16,352 bases of DNA from an uncultured Akkermansia sp. (lineage in GTDB: Bacteria; Verrucomicrobiota; Verrucomicrobiia; Verrucomicrobiales; Akkermansiaceae): NCBI GenBank assembly GCA_904501915.1, contig CAJGCV010000045.1, forward strand, positions 1 through 16,352, in the 5' to 3' direction. Positions 5,699 to 12,610 of the stretch are shown piece after piece. A model generated the notes under the pieces. The model worked only from the letters and a program-made list of their open reading frames with translations. It ran no database searches and was not told where the DNA came from. Positions within the stretch are counted from its first letter, which is position 1, and each line of letters begins with the position of its first letter. Position numbers and translations under genes: made by a program.

Positions 5699-6361
5699 AT
5701 GCGCAAAATCTGGAAAGCATTGAAAGCCATGACCAAGCTCGGCTGCTTTGTCATGCTCTCCATGCTTATCATCATTCTGGTGGCAGAGGTATATACCCAT
5801 GCCAAAGCCGGCACACACTGCCACAATAAAGTAGCCGATTGCCGGCAGGGGGATGTGGCGCTCGTGCTGGGTTGCAGCAAAAAACTGAGCCGCAACCGCG
5901 CCAATTTCTATTTCACCGGGCGCATGCAGGCCACCGCAGAGCTGTGGGGCAGCGGTAAGCTGCGCTGCATCATCGTTTCCGGCGATAACCGCGAAAAATA
6001 CTACAACGAACCGCGCGATATGAAGGAAGCCCTGGTTAAACTCGGCGTGCCGGAAGACAAAATCGTGTGCGACTACGCCGGTCTGCGCACCTTCGATTCC
6101 GTGGTCCGAGCCAAGCGCATCTTCGGTGCCGATAAAATCACCATCATCAGCCAGTCGTACCACGTCAAGCGCGCCGTGGCAACAGCCCGTCATTTCGGCA
6201 TGGATGCCGAAGGGTTCAACGCACCCCTCATTCCCATCAACAGGCCCACATGGCTGCGCCAGTTCCTGCGCGAGCGCGCCGCCCGCGTTGCCATGATTTT
6301 TGACCTCTGCATCGGCACGGAGCCCCGCCACATGGGAAGCCGCATTGCCCTGCCTGAGTAA
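5699..6361 (+). CDS. SanA/YdcF (DUF218) family envelope protein
   Basis: A 220-residue membrane-anchored protein close in pattern to E. coli SanA, which is needed for vancomycin exclusion at high temperature and is linked to envelope integrity; its biochemical activity is unknown. One helix at about 13-30 anchors the N-terminus. The DUF218 domain shows VALVLGCSK, a SGDN...YNEPRDMKEAL block, DYAGLRTFDSVVRAKRIFG and ISQSYHVKRAVATARHFGMDA, all with direct counterparts in SanA. It begins 6 nt after the mutarotase gene and ends 23 nt before the MenD-like gene, so it is the middle gene of the operon. No Shine-Dalgarno is seen. Members of this family have also been described as ElyC/YdcF. Confidence 0.85.
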   Translation: MRKIWKALKAMTKLGCFVMLSMLIIILVAEVYTHAKAGTHCHNKVADCRQGDVALVLGCSKKLSRNRANFYFTGRMQATAELWGSGKLRCIIVSGDNREKYYNEPRDMKEALVKLGVPEDKIVCDYAGLRTFDSVVRAKRIFGADKITIISQSYHVKRAVATARHFGMDAEGFNAPLIPINRPTWLRQFLRERAARVAMIFDLCIGTEPRHMGSRIALPE

Positions 6362-6384
6362 ACAACCAATCATCACCACTCACC

Positions 6385-7926
6385 ATGTTCTCACTTGTTT
6401 CCTGCTCTGCCATGGCCGGTATTGCCGAATGGGTCTGCTGCCCCGGCGAACTGAATGCCCCCCTTTACCGCGCGCTGGCCGAATGCCCGGTAGTGCACCG
6501 CTGGAGCGTAGCAGATGACCGCTCGGCAGCGTTCTTTGCGCTGGGGCGCGTGCAGGCAACCGGGCGGCCGGTCATGGTGGTGGCCGGCAGTGGCTCCTCT
6601 GCTGCAGCCATGACTCCGGCAGTCATCAATGCCTATTACCAACGCCGCCCGCTGGTGGTGCTCACCATGGACAGTGCCGGCACCTGCGGTGGCACCGGCG
6701 CTCCGCAATGCGTCGAACAAGAAGCCCTTTTCGGCATGTATGCCCCCACGGTAGAGCTGGCGCTTCCCTGCCCGGTTTCGGATTTGCCCAATCTGGAGGA
6801 AGTCCTGAGCGAGGGATTCCCGCTGCACCTGCACGTGCGGCTAGATGACTCAGCCGAACCGCCCTGCAGCGATTTCAGCAGAGTGGAAGTGGGCGATGCG
6901 CCCCCTGCACCGCGCTTCCGCGGGTCGCTGGTAGACGTTTCGCAAATGCTGCGCTTCCGCTCTATGGAAGGGCTTGTGCTCCTCATCGGCGCGCTGAACC
7001 CGGACGAACAGGAGCCCGTGCTCTGGCTGGCCCAGACCCTGCGTGTGCCGGTGCTGGCGGAGGCCAGCAGTGGCTTGAGGGAAGAACTGGCCCCCTACCT
7101 CCTGCACGGCGGGGATGAAATGCTCATGCAGAACCCGCCGCGCCACGTGCTGCGCGTGGGCGACGTACCCACCGGCGCTTTCTGGAAAGCGCTCGAACAC
7201 CTGCCGCAGACGAATGTTTACTCCATCACCCGCACCGGGTTCTCCGGGCTGAGCCGCAAGAGCAATGTGGTGGAAGGCGAACTGGAACAGGTGATGAAAG
7301 CCCTGGGAGATGTTCCCCACGTGGGCGATACGGAGCGACTGCTCACCCGCAGCCGCCGGACCGGCAACCAGATGGAGGAGCTCCTGCTCGGATACCCCGA
7401 ATCTGCCGAGGCCATGGTGCGCTCCTTCTCCCGCCACGCCTGCCTGGCCGATGTCATCTGCGTAGGCAGCGCCACCACGGTAAAACTCTGGAACCGCTAC
7501 GCCCAGCACCAGGTACCTACCCTTTACCTGCGCGATTTGCACAGCACCGGAGCAGATGGTGTGCTCAGCGCATTCCTCGGCAATGCGGCCGACGCCTCCT
7601 ACGGCTGCTGCCTCATTGGCGACCTCACGCTCCTGCGCGATATCAATGCCACCGCCATTCTTCCCCAGCTGACTCCCGGCAAACGCATTGTCGCCGTGCT
7701 CAATAACGACGGTGCCGCTGCCTCGCTTCATGATTCTGCCGGTAATCCGGAACTCGAGCGGCTCCTGGTGCAGCCACAACCCTTCCGCATGCAGGAAATT
7801 GCACGCCTCTGGGGCGCTGAATACTACGCTATTCGCAATGAAGCAGACTTCGAGATTCTCGACACCCTGGATGACGATTGCTTTGTGCTTCTCGAGCTTC
7901 TGCCCGACGGCTCACTGGGAGGCTAA
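6385..7926 (+). CDS. MenD-like ThDP-dependent enzyme with diverged active site
   Basis: A 513-residue protein with the three-domain layout of MenD (SEPHCHC synthase of menaquinone synthesis). Cofactor parts are kept: GDL with Asp413 and LNNDG with Asn441 for Mg-ThDP, and the DDRSAAFFALG helix. Alignment from memory with E. coli MenD is ungapped over residues 33-118. The ThDP-activating Glu55 becomes Asp45; Ser32/Arg33 of GSRS become Glu22/Leu23; Arg107 becomes Ser97; Gln118 is kept (Gln108). Further on, Lys292/Arg293 become Ala265/Phe266, Asn390/Ser391 become Ser362/Ala363, Arg395 becomes Lys367, Arg413 becomes Leu385 and Ile474/Phe475 become Ala446/Ser447. The N-terminus is about 10 residues short, and a stop at 6355 rules out an upstream start. 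It is third in the operon. Either a lineage-specific MenD or an enzyme with another substrate. Confidence 0.7.
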   Translation: MFSLVSCSAMAGIAEWVCCPGELNAPLYRALAECPVVHRWSVADDRSAAFFALGRVQATGRPVMVVAGSGSSAAAMTPAVINAYYQRRPLVVLTMDSAGTCGGTGAPQCVEQEALFGMYAPTVELALPCPVSDLPNLEEVLSEGFPLHLHVRLDDSAEPPCSDFSRVEVGDAPPAPRFRGSLVDVSQMLRFRSMEGLVLLIGALNPDEQEPVLWLAQTLRVPVLAEASSGLREELAPYLLHGGDEMLMQNPPRHVLRVGDVPTGAFWKALEHLPQTNVYSITRTGFSGLSRKSNVVEGELEQVMKALGDVPHVGDTERLLTRSRRTGNQMEELLLGYPESAEAMVRSFSRHACLADVICVGSATTVKLWNRYAQHQVPTLYLRDLHSTGADGVLSAFLGNAADASYGCCLIGDLTLLRDINATAILPQLTPGKRIVAVLNNDGAAASLHDSAGNPELERLLVQPQPFRMQEIARLWGAEYYAIRNEADFEILDTLDDDCFVLLELLPDGSLGG

Positions 7927-7960
7927 TTACCACCAATTTTATAGGTGTCGCATTTCCGGC

Positions 7961-7989
7961 TTGACAAATAGTTAAGAAAGGTGTATCAT
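7961..7989 (+). promoter_or_regulatory. Promoter of the lysozyme-like gene
   Basis: TTGACA (7961-7966), a 17-bp spacer and TATCAT (7984-7989) form a near-consensus sigma70 promoter. The ATG at 7999 is 9 nt after the -10, predicting an almost leaderless mRNA. The in-frame GTG at 7981 lies in front of and overlaps the -10, so it cannot be the start of this transcript. Confidence 0.75.
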
Positions 7990-7998
7990 GTCTCCGAC

Positions 7999-8433
7999 AT
8001 GAGAGTAACCCTGACCATAATGACTGGCCTGATGATGGTGCTCGCAGCGGCAGCTGATACGCTGTCGGACCTGCGCCCGACTATCAGGGAGGCCGCTGCC
8101 AAACATGGCCTGGATCCCGTGCTGATAGAGGCTATCATGCGCCACGAATCGGCGAATGCGACCTCGAGCGCTGCCCGCAAGAAGAACAATCTGGCGGGTA
8201 TCATGGGAAGCCGCGGACAGCGACGCTATGAGACTAAGGAAGACTGCGTGCGTGACCTCGCAGAGATTCTGGGCAAGTACCGGGCCAAAGGCCGCGTGAC
8301 GCTTCTGCAAATCAGCCGCGCATACTGCGCCAGCCACAGCCAGTGGGTTCGCGGTGTGACCTACTACATGAATGCCATCCGCAAAGGCAAGTGGGGAACA
8401 GATGAATTTCTGAATCAGACTGAGGCTTCCTGA
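7999..8433 (+). CDS. Small secreted lysozyme-like / glucosaminidase-fold protein
   Basis: A 144-residue protein with a signal peptide (residues 1-19, MRVTLTIMTGL then LAAAA before Asp20). The mature part follows the lysozyme-like fold seen in peptidoglycan glucosaminidases and lytic transglycosylases: LDPVLIEAIMRHESA with Glu50 at the position of the catalytic acid, NNLAGIMG at 63-70, Tyr77 before TKEDC, and a final helix with an aromatic patch (SQWVRGVTYYMNAI). It probably cuts or binds peptidoglycan in the periplasm. At about 125 mature residues it is a minimal single domain with no binding module. It has its own promoter and a terminator shared with ppa. The fold assignment is by motif only, so a non-catalytic role is possible. 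Confidence 0.65.
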   Translation: MRVTLTIMTGLMMVLAAAADTLSDLRPTIREAAAKHGLDPVLIEAIMRHESANATSSAARKKNNLAGIMGSRGQRRYETKEDCVRDLAEILGKYRAKGRVTLLQISRAYCASHSQWVRGVTYYMNAIRKGKWGTDEFLNQTEAS

Positions 8434-8455
8434 TAAGGGAGCACCCGGTAGTGAT

Positions 8456-8490
8456 AAAAAAAGGACTGAGTGCAGCTCAGTCCTTTTTTT
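8456..8490. terminator. Bidirectional intrinsic terminator
   Basis: Arms AAAAAAAGGACTGAG (8456-8470) and CTCAGTCCTTTTTTT (8476-8490) around loop TGCAG. A-tract and T-tract on either side let it end transcripts both of the lysozyme-like gene (+) and of ppa (-), which converge here. Confidence 0.93.
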
Positions 8491-8495
8491 GCCAT

Positions 8496-9002
8496 TCAGG
8501 GGCGTAATTGCTCAGCCTCCCAACGTGCAATGGAGGCATCCAGAATGCGGCAGGCCTGCTCCACCCCGAAGAAGTCGCCCACCTCGGTTTTCTTGTGTTG
8601 CAGCGTTTTGTAGGTAAGGAAGAAGTTCTGGATTTCCTGCAGGTAGTGCGGCGGCAGGTCCTCCAGTTTGTTAATATGGTCATAGCGGGGGTCTCCCACG
8701 TTAACAGCCAGAATCTTCACATCCGGTTTACCGCCATCAATCATATCCATGCCGCCGATGATGCGGCAATCCACGTAGCAGCCGGGGAATGTGGGCGCAG
8801 AAGTGAAGACAAGGATATCAATCGGGTCACCATCCAGATAGCGGGTGTGCTCTACAAATCCATACTCCGCAGGGTAATACACGGAAGAATAAAGAACGCG
8901 ATCGAGCTTGATATGGCCGGTTTTCTCGTCCACCTCATACTTATTACGACTTCCCATGGGGATTTCGATACGTGCTTCAACAACTCGCGGTATACTACTC
9001 AT
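8496..9002 (-). CDS. ppa: Inorganic pyrophosphatase (family I)
   Basis: A 168-residue cytoplasmic enzyme that hydrolyses pyrophosphate to phosphate and so drives nucleic acid, tRNA-charging and activation reactions forward. Family I landmarks: EIPMGSRNKYEVD, YPAEYGFVEHT and the metal-binding signature DGDPIDI (Asp57, Asp59, Asp62), followed by DVKILAVNVGDPRY. Length is typical of short bacterial family I enzymes. An ATG two codons upstream (9008) is in frame, but the promoter's -10 (9012-9017) lies 9 nt from the ATG at 9002, the spacing used elsewhere here, so 9002 is chosen. It shares a bidirectional terminator with the converging lysozyme-like gene. Confidence 0.93.
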   Translation of the reverse strand: MSSIPRVVEARIEIPMGSRNKYEVDEKTGHIKLDRVLYSSVYYPAEYGFVEHTRYLDGDPIDILVFTSAPTFPGCYVDCRIIGGMDMIDGGKPDVKILAVNVGDPRYDHINKLEDLPPHYLQEIQNFFLTYKTLQHKKTEVGDFFGVEQACRILDASIARWEAEQLRP

Positions 9003-9011
9003 ATACATGAG

Positions 9012-9040
9012 AACTTAACATCCCGGCAGCACGGTGTCAA
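9012..9040 (-). promoter_or_regulatory. Promoter of ppa
   Basis: On the minus strand TTGACA (9040-9035), 17 bp, then TAAGTT (9017-9012), 9 nt before the ATG at 9002. The -35 is perfect and the -10 weak. It lies in the 51-nt gap after the rlmH stop, so ppa can be transcribed on its own. Confidence 0.5.
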
Positions 9041-9053
9041 GGAGATAACAACT

Positions 9054-9494
9054 TTAATCGCGATGATACGGGCTACCCGCCAGGAGGGTGTGCACGCGGT
9101 AAATCTGCTCCAGCAGCACCACCAGCGCCAGCTCATGCTGCATGGTGTGCCGGCCCAGGCACAACACATGGTCGCAGGCATCCCGCAGGGCCTGGGTATG
9201 ACCATCTGCCGCACCAATGAGGAAAGCTACGTGCTTGACCGCCTGCAGCTGCCACCGGCGCACGCGTTTTTCCAACTCACGGGTTGACCAGTTTTCACCG
9301 CGTTCATCCATGGCAATGCGAAGACACCCCTCACTGGCCTCGAGCAAGCGGGCAGAGACCGCTTCGGAGTCTCCGGCTTTCACATACCGGAGCTCGACGC
9401 GGCCGAGGGGGCGCAAGCGTTCTTCAAAGAACCTGACCCCGTCGCGCGCGTAAGCAATGGAAGGTCTGGCGGCTGCTATGATACGAAAATCCAT
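9054..9494 (-). CDS. rlmH: 23S rRNA (pseudouridine1915-N3)-methyltransferase RlmH
   Basis: A 146-residue SPOUT-class methyltransferase that uses SAM to methylate pseudouridine 1915 in helix 69 of 23S rRNA on assembled ribosomes. Family features: an N-terminal FRIIAAAR strand, LDERGENWSTRELEKR-like segment (here MDERGENWSTRELEKR), FLIGAADG for the SAM-binding knot, and the C-terminal ending LLEQIYRVHTLLAGSPYHRD, which matches the conserved YR...PYHR(E/D) tail. The longer frame back to 9533 would start inside the -35 box, while the ATG at 9494 is 10 nt from a -10 and gives the usual family length. It lies upstream of ppa on the same strand with a 51-nt gap. Confidence 0.93.
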   Translation of the reverse strand: MDFRIIAAARPSIAYARDGVRFFEERLRPLGRVELRYVKAGDSEAVSARLLEASEGCLRIAMDERGENWSTRELEKRVRRWQLQAVKHVAFLIGAADGHTQALRDACDHVLCLGRHTMQHELALVVLLEQIYRVHTLLAGSPYHRD

Positions 9495-9504
9495 GCGTAC
9501 ACAC

Positions 9505-9533
9505 ACAGTACAGTATATGGCTCGCAAGGTCAA
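9505..9533 (-). promoter_or_regulatory. Promoter of rlmH
   Basis: On the minus strand TTGACC (9533-9528), a 17-bp spacer, TACTGT (9510-9505), then 10 nt to the ATG at 9494. It is back-to-back with the promoter of the 9580 gene; the two -35 boxes are only 9 bp apart. Confidence 0.65.
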
Positions 9534-9542
9534 CCCTTTTAC

Positions 9543-9570
9543 TTGACAGGACAGGTGTATTTGCTACAAT
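9543..9570 (+). promoter_or_regulatory. Promoter of the 9580-12531 operon
   Basis: TTGACA (9543-9548), a 16-bp spacer and TACAAT (9565-9570), then 9 nt to the ATG at 9580. Near-consensus in both boxes. It diverges from the rlmH promoter, so the two polymerases would compete for overlapping upstream DNA. Confidence 0.75.
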
Positions 9571-9579
9571 ATCCGCGCT

Positions 9580-10224
9580 ATGATGATTGCAATTCCATTG
9601 GGATATTTTGTGGCATGTTTCCTGATTATTGCAGGATTTCTGGGCGGTATGGATTTTTTGGGAAACCGGCCGGCAGATATCTCGCGCGCGGAATTGCTCG
9701 TAAAGCTCAGCGCAGCGGCCTGGCCCATGATTGCCGGGTGCGGGTTACTGCTGCTCATTCAGATAACCAAGCAGATTGAAAACCTGCGACTGGTAGCAAG
9801 TTACACACCGGAAGAAGAACCCGCCCCGAAGAAAAAGAAGAAGAAAGCGGCGAACAAGTCCAAGGAAGAGGCAGAAGCCACACCTGCCCCACCCCCTGCA
9901 CCGGCACCGGAACCACAGCCCGCCCCGACGCCTGCGCCGGCACCCGCCCCCGTAAAGATTCAGGGTGTCATCACCATGCCGGATGTAGCTGGCAGCGCAT
10001 TGAATTCTGCCCAAAATGCTTCGCGGACAGCAACACCAGTTCCGCCCTCCTCCACCCGGACTCCGCTTTACCCGAACTCACCGATTCCCGGGGGTGGACG
10101 CGTGCCGCAGCCACCGCCTCCCATGCCCCCGCAGGCAGAAGGCATTGCAAACCTGCCCTCCGGCGGCAAACGCGCTCCGCGCAAAGGCGAAAACCAGGGG
10201 TTGAGCTTCTTCAAGGTAGACTGA
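9580..10224 (+). CDS. Two-helix membrane protein with Lys and Pro-rich tail, unknown function
   Basis: A 214-residue protein not assigned to a known family. Two hydrophobic helices (about residues 2-22 and 41-61) are joined by a short loop, so most of the protein lies on one side of the membrane. A basic patch with six lysines in a row (about 84-89) is followed by KSKEEAEA and then a low-complexity Pro/Ala segment (about 104-127) with PAP repeats, and a second Pro-rich stretch near 172-186. The tail ends in GLSFFKVD. Pro/Ala tails of this sort span the periplasm in TonB-like proteins or serve as flexible linkers, but no TonB C-terminal domain is present. It is first in an operon with an AmgK-like kinase (10-nt gap). 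A second Met follows directly, so the start could be 9583. Confidence 0.7.
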   Translation: MMIAIPLGYFVACFLIIAGFLGGMDFLGNRPADISRAELLVKLSAAAWPMIAGCGLLLLIQITKQIENLRLVASYTPEEEPAPKKKKKKAANKSKEEAEATPAPPPAPAPEPQPAPTPAPAPAPVKIQGVITMPDVAGSALNSAQNASRTATPVPPSSTRTPLYPNSPIPGGGRVPQPPPPMPPQAEGIANLPSGGKRAPRKGENQGLSFFKVD

Positions 10225-10234
10225 TTCCGCCGGC

Positions 10235-11203
10235 ATGCCACCCTCAGCACACGATGCGCGCGCCATACTGGCCGACCTGATGCAACAGCACAGCGGATTA
10301 CCTGTGCAGCCGGAGGAGCTGCAGGCAGTGAGCGCAGGCGCCAGCGGGCGCAGCATCATGCGAGCCTGCGGGATGCTCGGCATTCACTGGACCAACCAGC
10401 GGGCAGACAATCACTCATTTCTGCCCGCAGCACATGGGCTGGCAGCAGCCGGTCTCCGCGTGCCGGCCATTCTGGCAGAAAAGGAACTCCCGGGACAATG
10501 CGGGGCCTGCCTGGTACAGGATTTAGGGACGGTGGATATTCTGAGCCTGCGCACTGCTCCATGGGCAGACCGCCGTGCTGCCTATGAACAAGCCTTCCAC
10601 ACCCTGCTGCCCCTGTACCAACTGAAACCGGCATGGGAACTGCAACCCGCATTTGATGCAAAACTCTACCGCTGGGAGCAGGAATACTTTGCGGAGCACC
10701 TCATCACCCGTCACCTGGGGCAAGATGCCGCCGCATTCCTGGCACAGCCGGCCCTGCAGGCCATGGCAGACTGGCTGGCAGAGCTACCCCGGGTTCCCGT
10801 GCACCGCGACTGCCAGAGCCAGAATATCATGCTGCACGCCGGGCATGCCTGGCTCATCGATTTCCAGGGCATGCGCTACGGCCGCAAGGAATATGACCTT
10901 GCCTCCCTCATATACGACCCCTACATGCAGTTGACAGAAGGCGAACGCAACGAACTGCTGCAGCTCTGGGAGCAGATGGAGGGGCAACCGCTGCCGCAGG
11001 ATGTATTCCACGCCTGCGCCATGCAGCGTCTCATGCAGGCACTGGGTGCCTTTGCCAACATTGGTTATAACCAGCAGAGAGACTGGTATCTGAACCTCAT
11101 ACCCGCCGGACTGGCCGCGCTGAAACACGCAGCCGCCCACACCCCCGATTCCTCACCCGCACGCCCTGTTGCCGCATGCATCCTACAACTTCTAAACACG
11201 TAA
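10235..11203 (+). CDS. AmgK-like sugar kinase (aminoglycoside phosphotransferase fold)
   Basis: A 322-residue cytoplasmic phosphotransferase. The fold signatures are GASGRS (35-40) for the nucleotide loop, the catalytic loop VHRDCQSQNIM with Asp192 and Asn197, and LIDFQGMRYG with metal-binding Asp209, followed by EYDLASLIYDPY. This arrangement, with DFQ and YDLxSLxxDPY, matches AmgK-type kinases, which phosphorylate N-acetylmuramic acid and N-acetylglucosamine at the anomeric position in peptidoglycan recycling, more than antibiotic-resistance enzymes. No uridylyltransferase gene (murU), its usual partner, is in the window. It begins 10 nt after the Pro-rich protein gene and overlaps the next gene by 28 nt, so the three are co-transcribed. 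Substrate is inferred, not proven. Confidence 0.72.
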   Translation: MPPSAHDARAILADLMQQHSGLPVQPEELQAVSAGASGRSIMRACGMLGIHWTNQRADNHSFLPAAHGLAAAGLRVPAILAEKELPGQCGACLVQDLGTVDILSLRTAPWADRRAAYEQAFHTLLPLYQLKPAWELQPAFDAKLYRWEQEYFAEHLITRHLGQDAAAFLAQPALQAMADWLAELPRVPVHRDCQSQNIMLHAGHAWLIDFQGMRYGRKEYDLASLIYDPYMQLTEGERNELLQLWEQMEGQPLPQDVFHACAMQRLMQALGAFANIGYNQQRDWYLNLIPAGLAALKHAAAHTPDSSPARPVAACILQLLNT

Positions 11204-12531
11204 GCTTCTTTGCCGTGCTGTTCTGGCTGGCGGTTATGGTCAGCGCATGGTTCCTCATGCCGGCACCTTTGCTGCACCGCTACGACCAGCAGATATACAA
11301 CCGGCTCGGGCATCTACTCTGCCGCTGGGATGCAGCGGATTTTCCCCAGCTGCTCAAACCCGGTGAACCCATTGTCATGGAGCCGGTCATCAGCCACACA
11401 CGCCTGCTGGAATGCCCCACCGTGGGCATGGTGGAGCTGAACGAAGAAGCCTGCGCTGCAGCCTTTGCCGCCCTGCCGCTGGGTCCGCAGGACTCCGCCG
11501 TGCTGCTCAACAAGCTCAAACAGGGAGGCGCCACCACCGTGGGGCTTTCCTCCCCGCTCATCTGGCCGGGCGAACAGGGAGACATGGTGCGCGAAATGCT
11601 CTGCCGCGTGCTGGCAGGATTCCCGCACTCCGCCGTCGGACTGCGCGGACGCACCGCTGCACAGCCGGATTTCACCCCCGCCATGCTGCGCAACGCCTCC
11701 ATCCCACAGGAAAACATTGAAGGTGACCCCAGCGGACTTCCCATTGCAAACAGAGCGCTGCCAAACGGGCTGACAGAAACCCCGGATGCCCTGGCAGTCG
11801 TGTGGGCACCCGACTGGCTGGAGGGTGAACCCCACACCCAGAATCCTTCCGCGGTGGACAGCATCTCATTCCCCCTGCTCATGCGCTGGAATGGTGAAAC
11901 CATACCCACCCTGCCTTTCCGGCTGGCACTGGCGCGTCTGGGGCTGGATGGCAAGGCCGTAAAAGTGAAACTGGGCAAGGAAATAAGCTATGGCGGTATC
12001 ACCCTGCCTATTGACGCAAACGCCCGCACGCGGCTGACAGATGCAAAGGTGGTCTACATACCGCTGGCAGACATCGTGGCAGGGGCAGACCTGCGCGCCC
12101 AGCTGGGCAAGCACCCCATCGTCATGCTGGAACAACCCGCCGAAAAACAGCATACGCCGCTGCGCCTGGAACGCCTGGCCCGCACGCTTTCCCAGCTTGC
12201 CGGCTCTGAAAAAATCATCACGCACACCAGCGAACGCCCGCAGGGCGGACAAGTGCTGCAGCAACGGCCTCTGCTGCAGGATTGGCAGAGCCAGACCGTG
12301 GCAGGTTTCCTGCTGCTGGTGTTCCTGTGGCTCATGCCATTTGTTCCCGGTTTCCTGCGCTGGCTCATTCTGCTGGCTCTGCCCTGCCTGGCGCTGTGGC
12401 AGACCTGCGAGCAGGTGCAGCAGGGCCACTGGTTCGCCACTTCTCATCTGCTTGCATGGTGGCTGCTGCTGGCAGTAGTGTTCATGATGCACCGCACCTA
12501 CGACAAGGGGCTCTTCGGCAAGCGCCGCTAA
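11176..12531 (+). CDS. CHASE2-like sensor protein lacking an output domain
   Basis: A 451-residue membrane protein. One helix (about 9-28) precedes a large extracytoplasmic region (about 30-370), and three helices follow (about 374-392, 394-409 and 422-438), leaving only a basic tail of about a dozen residues (TYDKGLFGKRR). The second half of the outer region follows the CHASE2 pattern: SFPLLMRWNGETIPTLPFRL, ALARLGLDG, GGITLPIDANARTRL, then IPLADIVAGADLRAQLGKHPIVML. CHASE2 proteins normally have this same layout followed by a cyclase, kinase or GGDEF domain; here none is encoded before the stop. It probably senses an envelope signal through a partner, or has become structural. The start overlaps the kinase gene by 28 nt. 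Family assignment is by pattern only. Confidence 0.6.
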   Translation: MHPTTSKHVSFFAVLFWLAVMVSAWFLMPAPLLHRYDQQIYNRLGHLLCRWDAADFPQLLKPGEPIVMEPVISHTRLLECPTVGMVELNEEACAAAFAALPLGPQDSAVLLNKLKQGGATTVGLSSPLIWPGEQGDMVREMLCRVLAGFPHSAVGLRGRTAAQPDFTPAMLRNASIPQENIEGDPSGLPIANRALPNGLTETPDALAVVWAPDWLEGEPHTQNPSAVDSISFPLLMRWNGETIPTLPFRLALARLGLDGKAVKVKLGKEISYGGITLPIDANARTRLTDAKVVYIPLADIVAGADLRAQLGKHPIVMLEQPAEKQHTPLRLERLARTLSQLAGSEKIITHTSERPQGGQVLQQRPLLQDWQSQTVAGFLLLVFLWLMPFVPGFLRWLILLALPCLALWQTCEQVQQGHWFATSHLLAWWLLLAVVFMMHRTYDKGLFGKRR

Positions 12532-12544
12532 GCTGGCAAACCCC

Positions 12545-12579
12545 AAAAAAAGCTCTGAGCCGCAGCTCAGAGCTTTTTT
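12545..12579. terminator. Bidirectional intrinsic terminator
   Basis: GCTCTGAGC (12552-12560) and GCTCAGAGC (12565-12573) with loop CGCA, flanked by seven A on the left and six T on the right. It serves the CHASE2-like gene (+) and pgi (-), which converge here. Its core is closely similar to the terminator at 8456-8490. Confidence 0.93.
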
Positions 12580-12586
12580 GTATATC

Positions 12587-12604
12587 CGGTGCCGCGAAGC
12601 ACCG
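12587..12604. repeat. Small hairpin in the pgi 3' region
   Basis: CGGTGC and GCACCG flank a CGCGAA loop, 6 nt beyond the pgi stop codon and before the shared terminator. On the pgi transcript it would form a second 3' stem. No T run follows on either strand. Confidence 0.4.
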
Positions 12605-12610
12605 TACTTG

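Noticed and set aside
9495..9533. Longer rlmH beginning at 9533
   Set aside because: That codon lies in the -35 box, and the added residues have no counterpart in RlmH proteins.
10235..11203. Aminoglycoside-resistance gene
   Set aside because: The fold is shared, but the DFQ and YDLxSLxxDPY pattern and the envelope operon context fit an AmgK-like sugar kinase better; there is no resistance cassette or mobile element.
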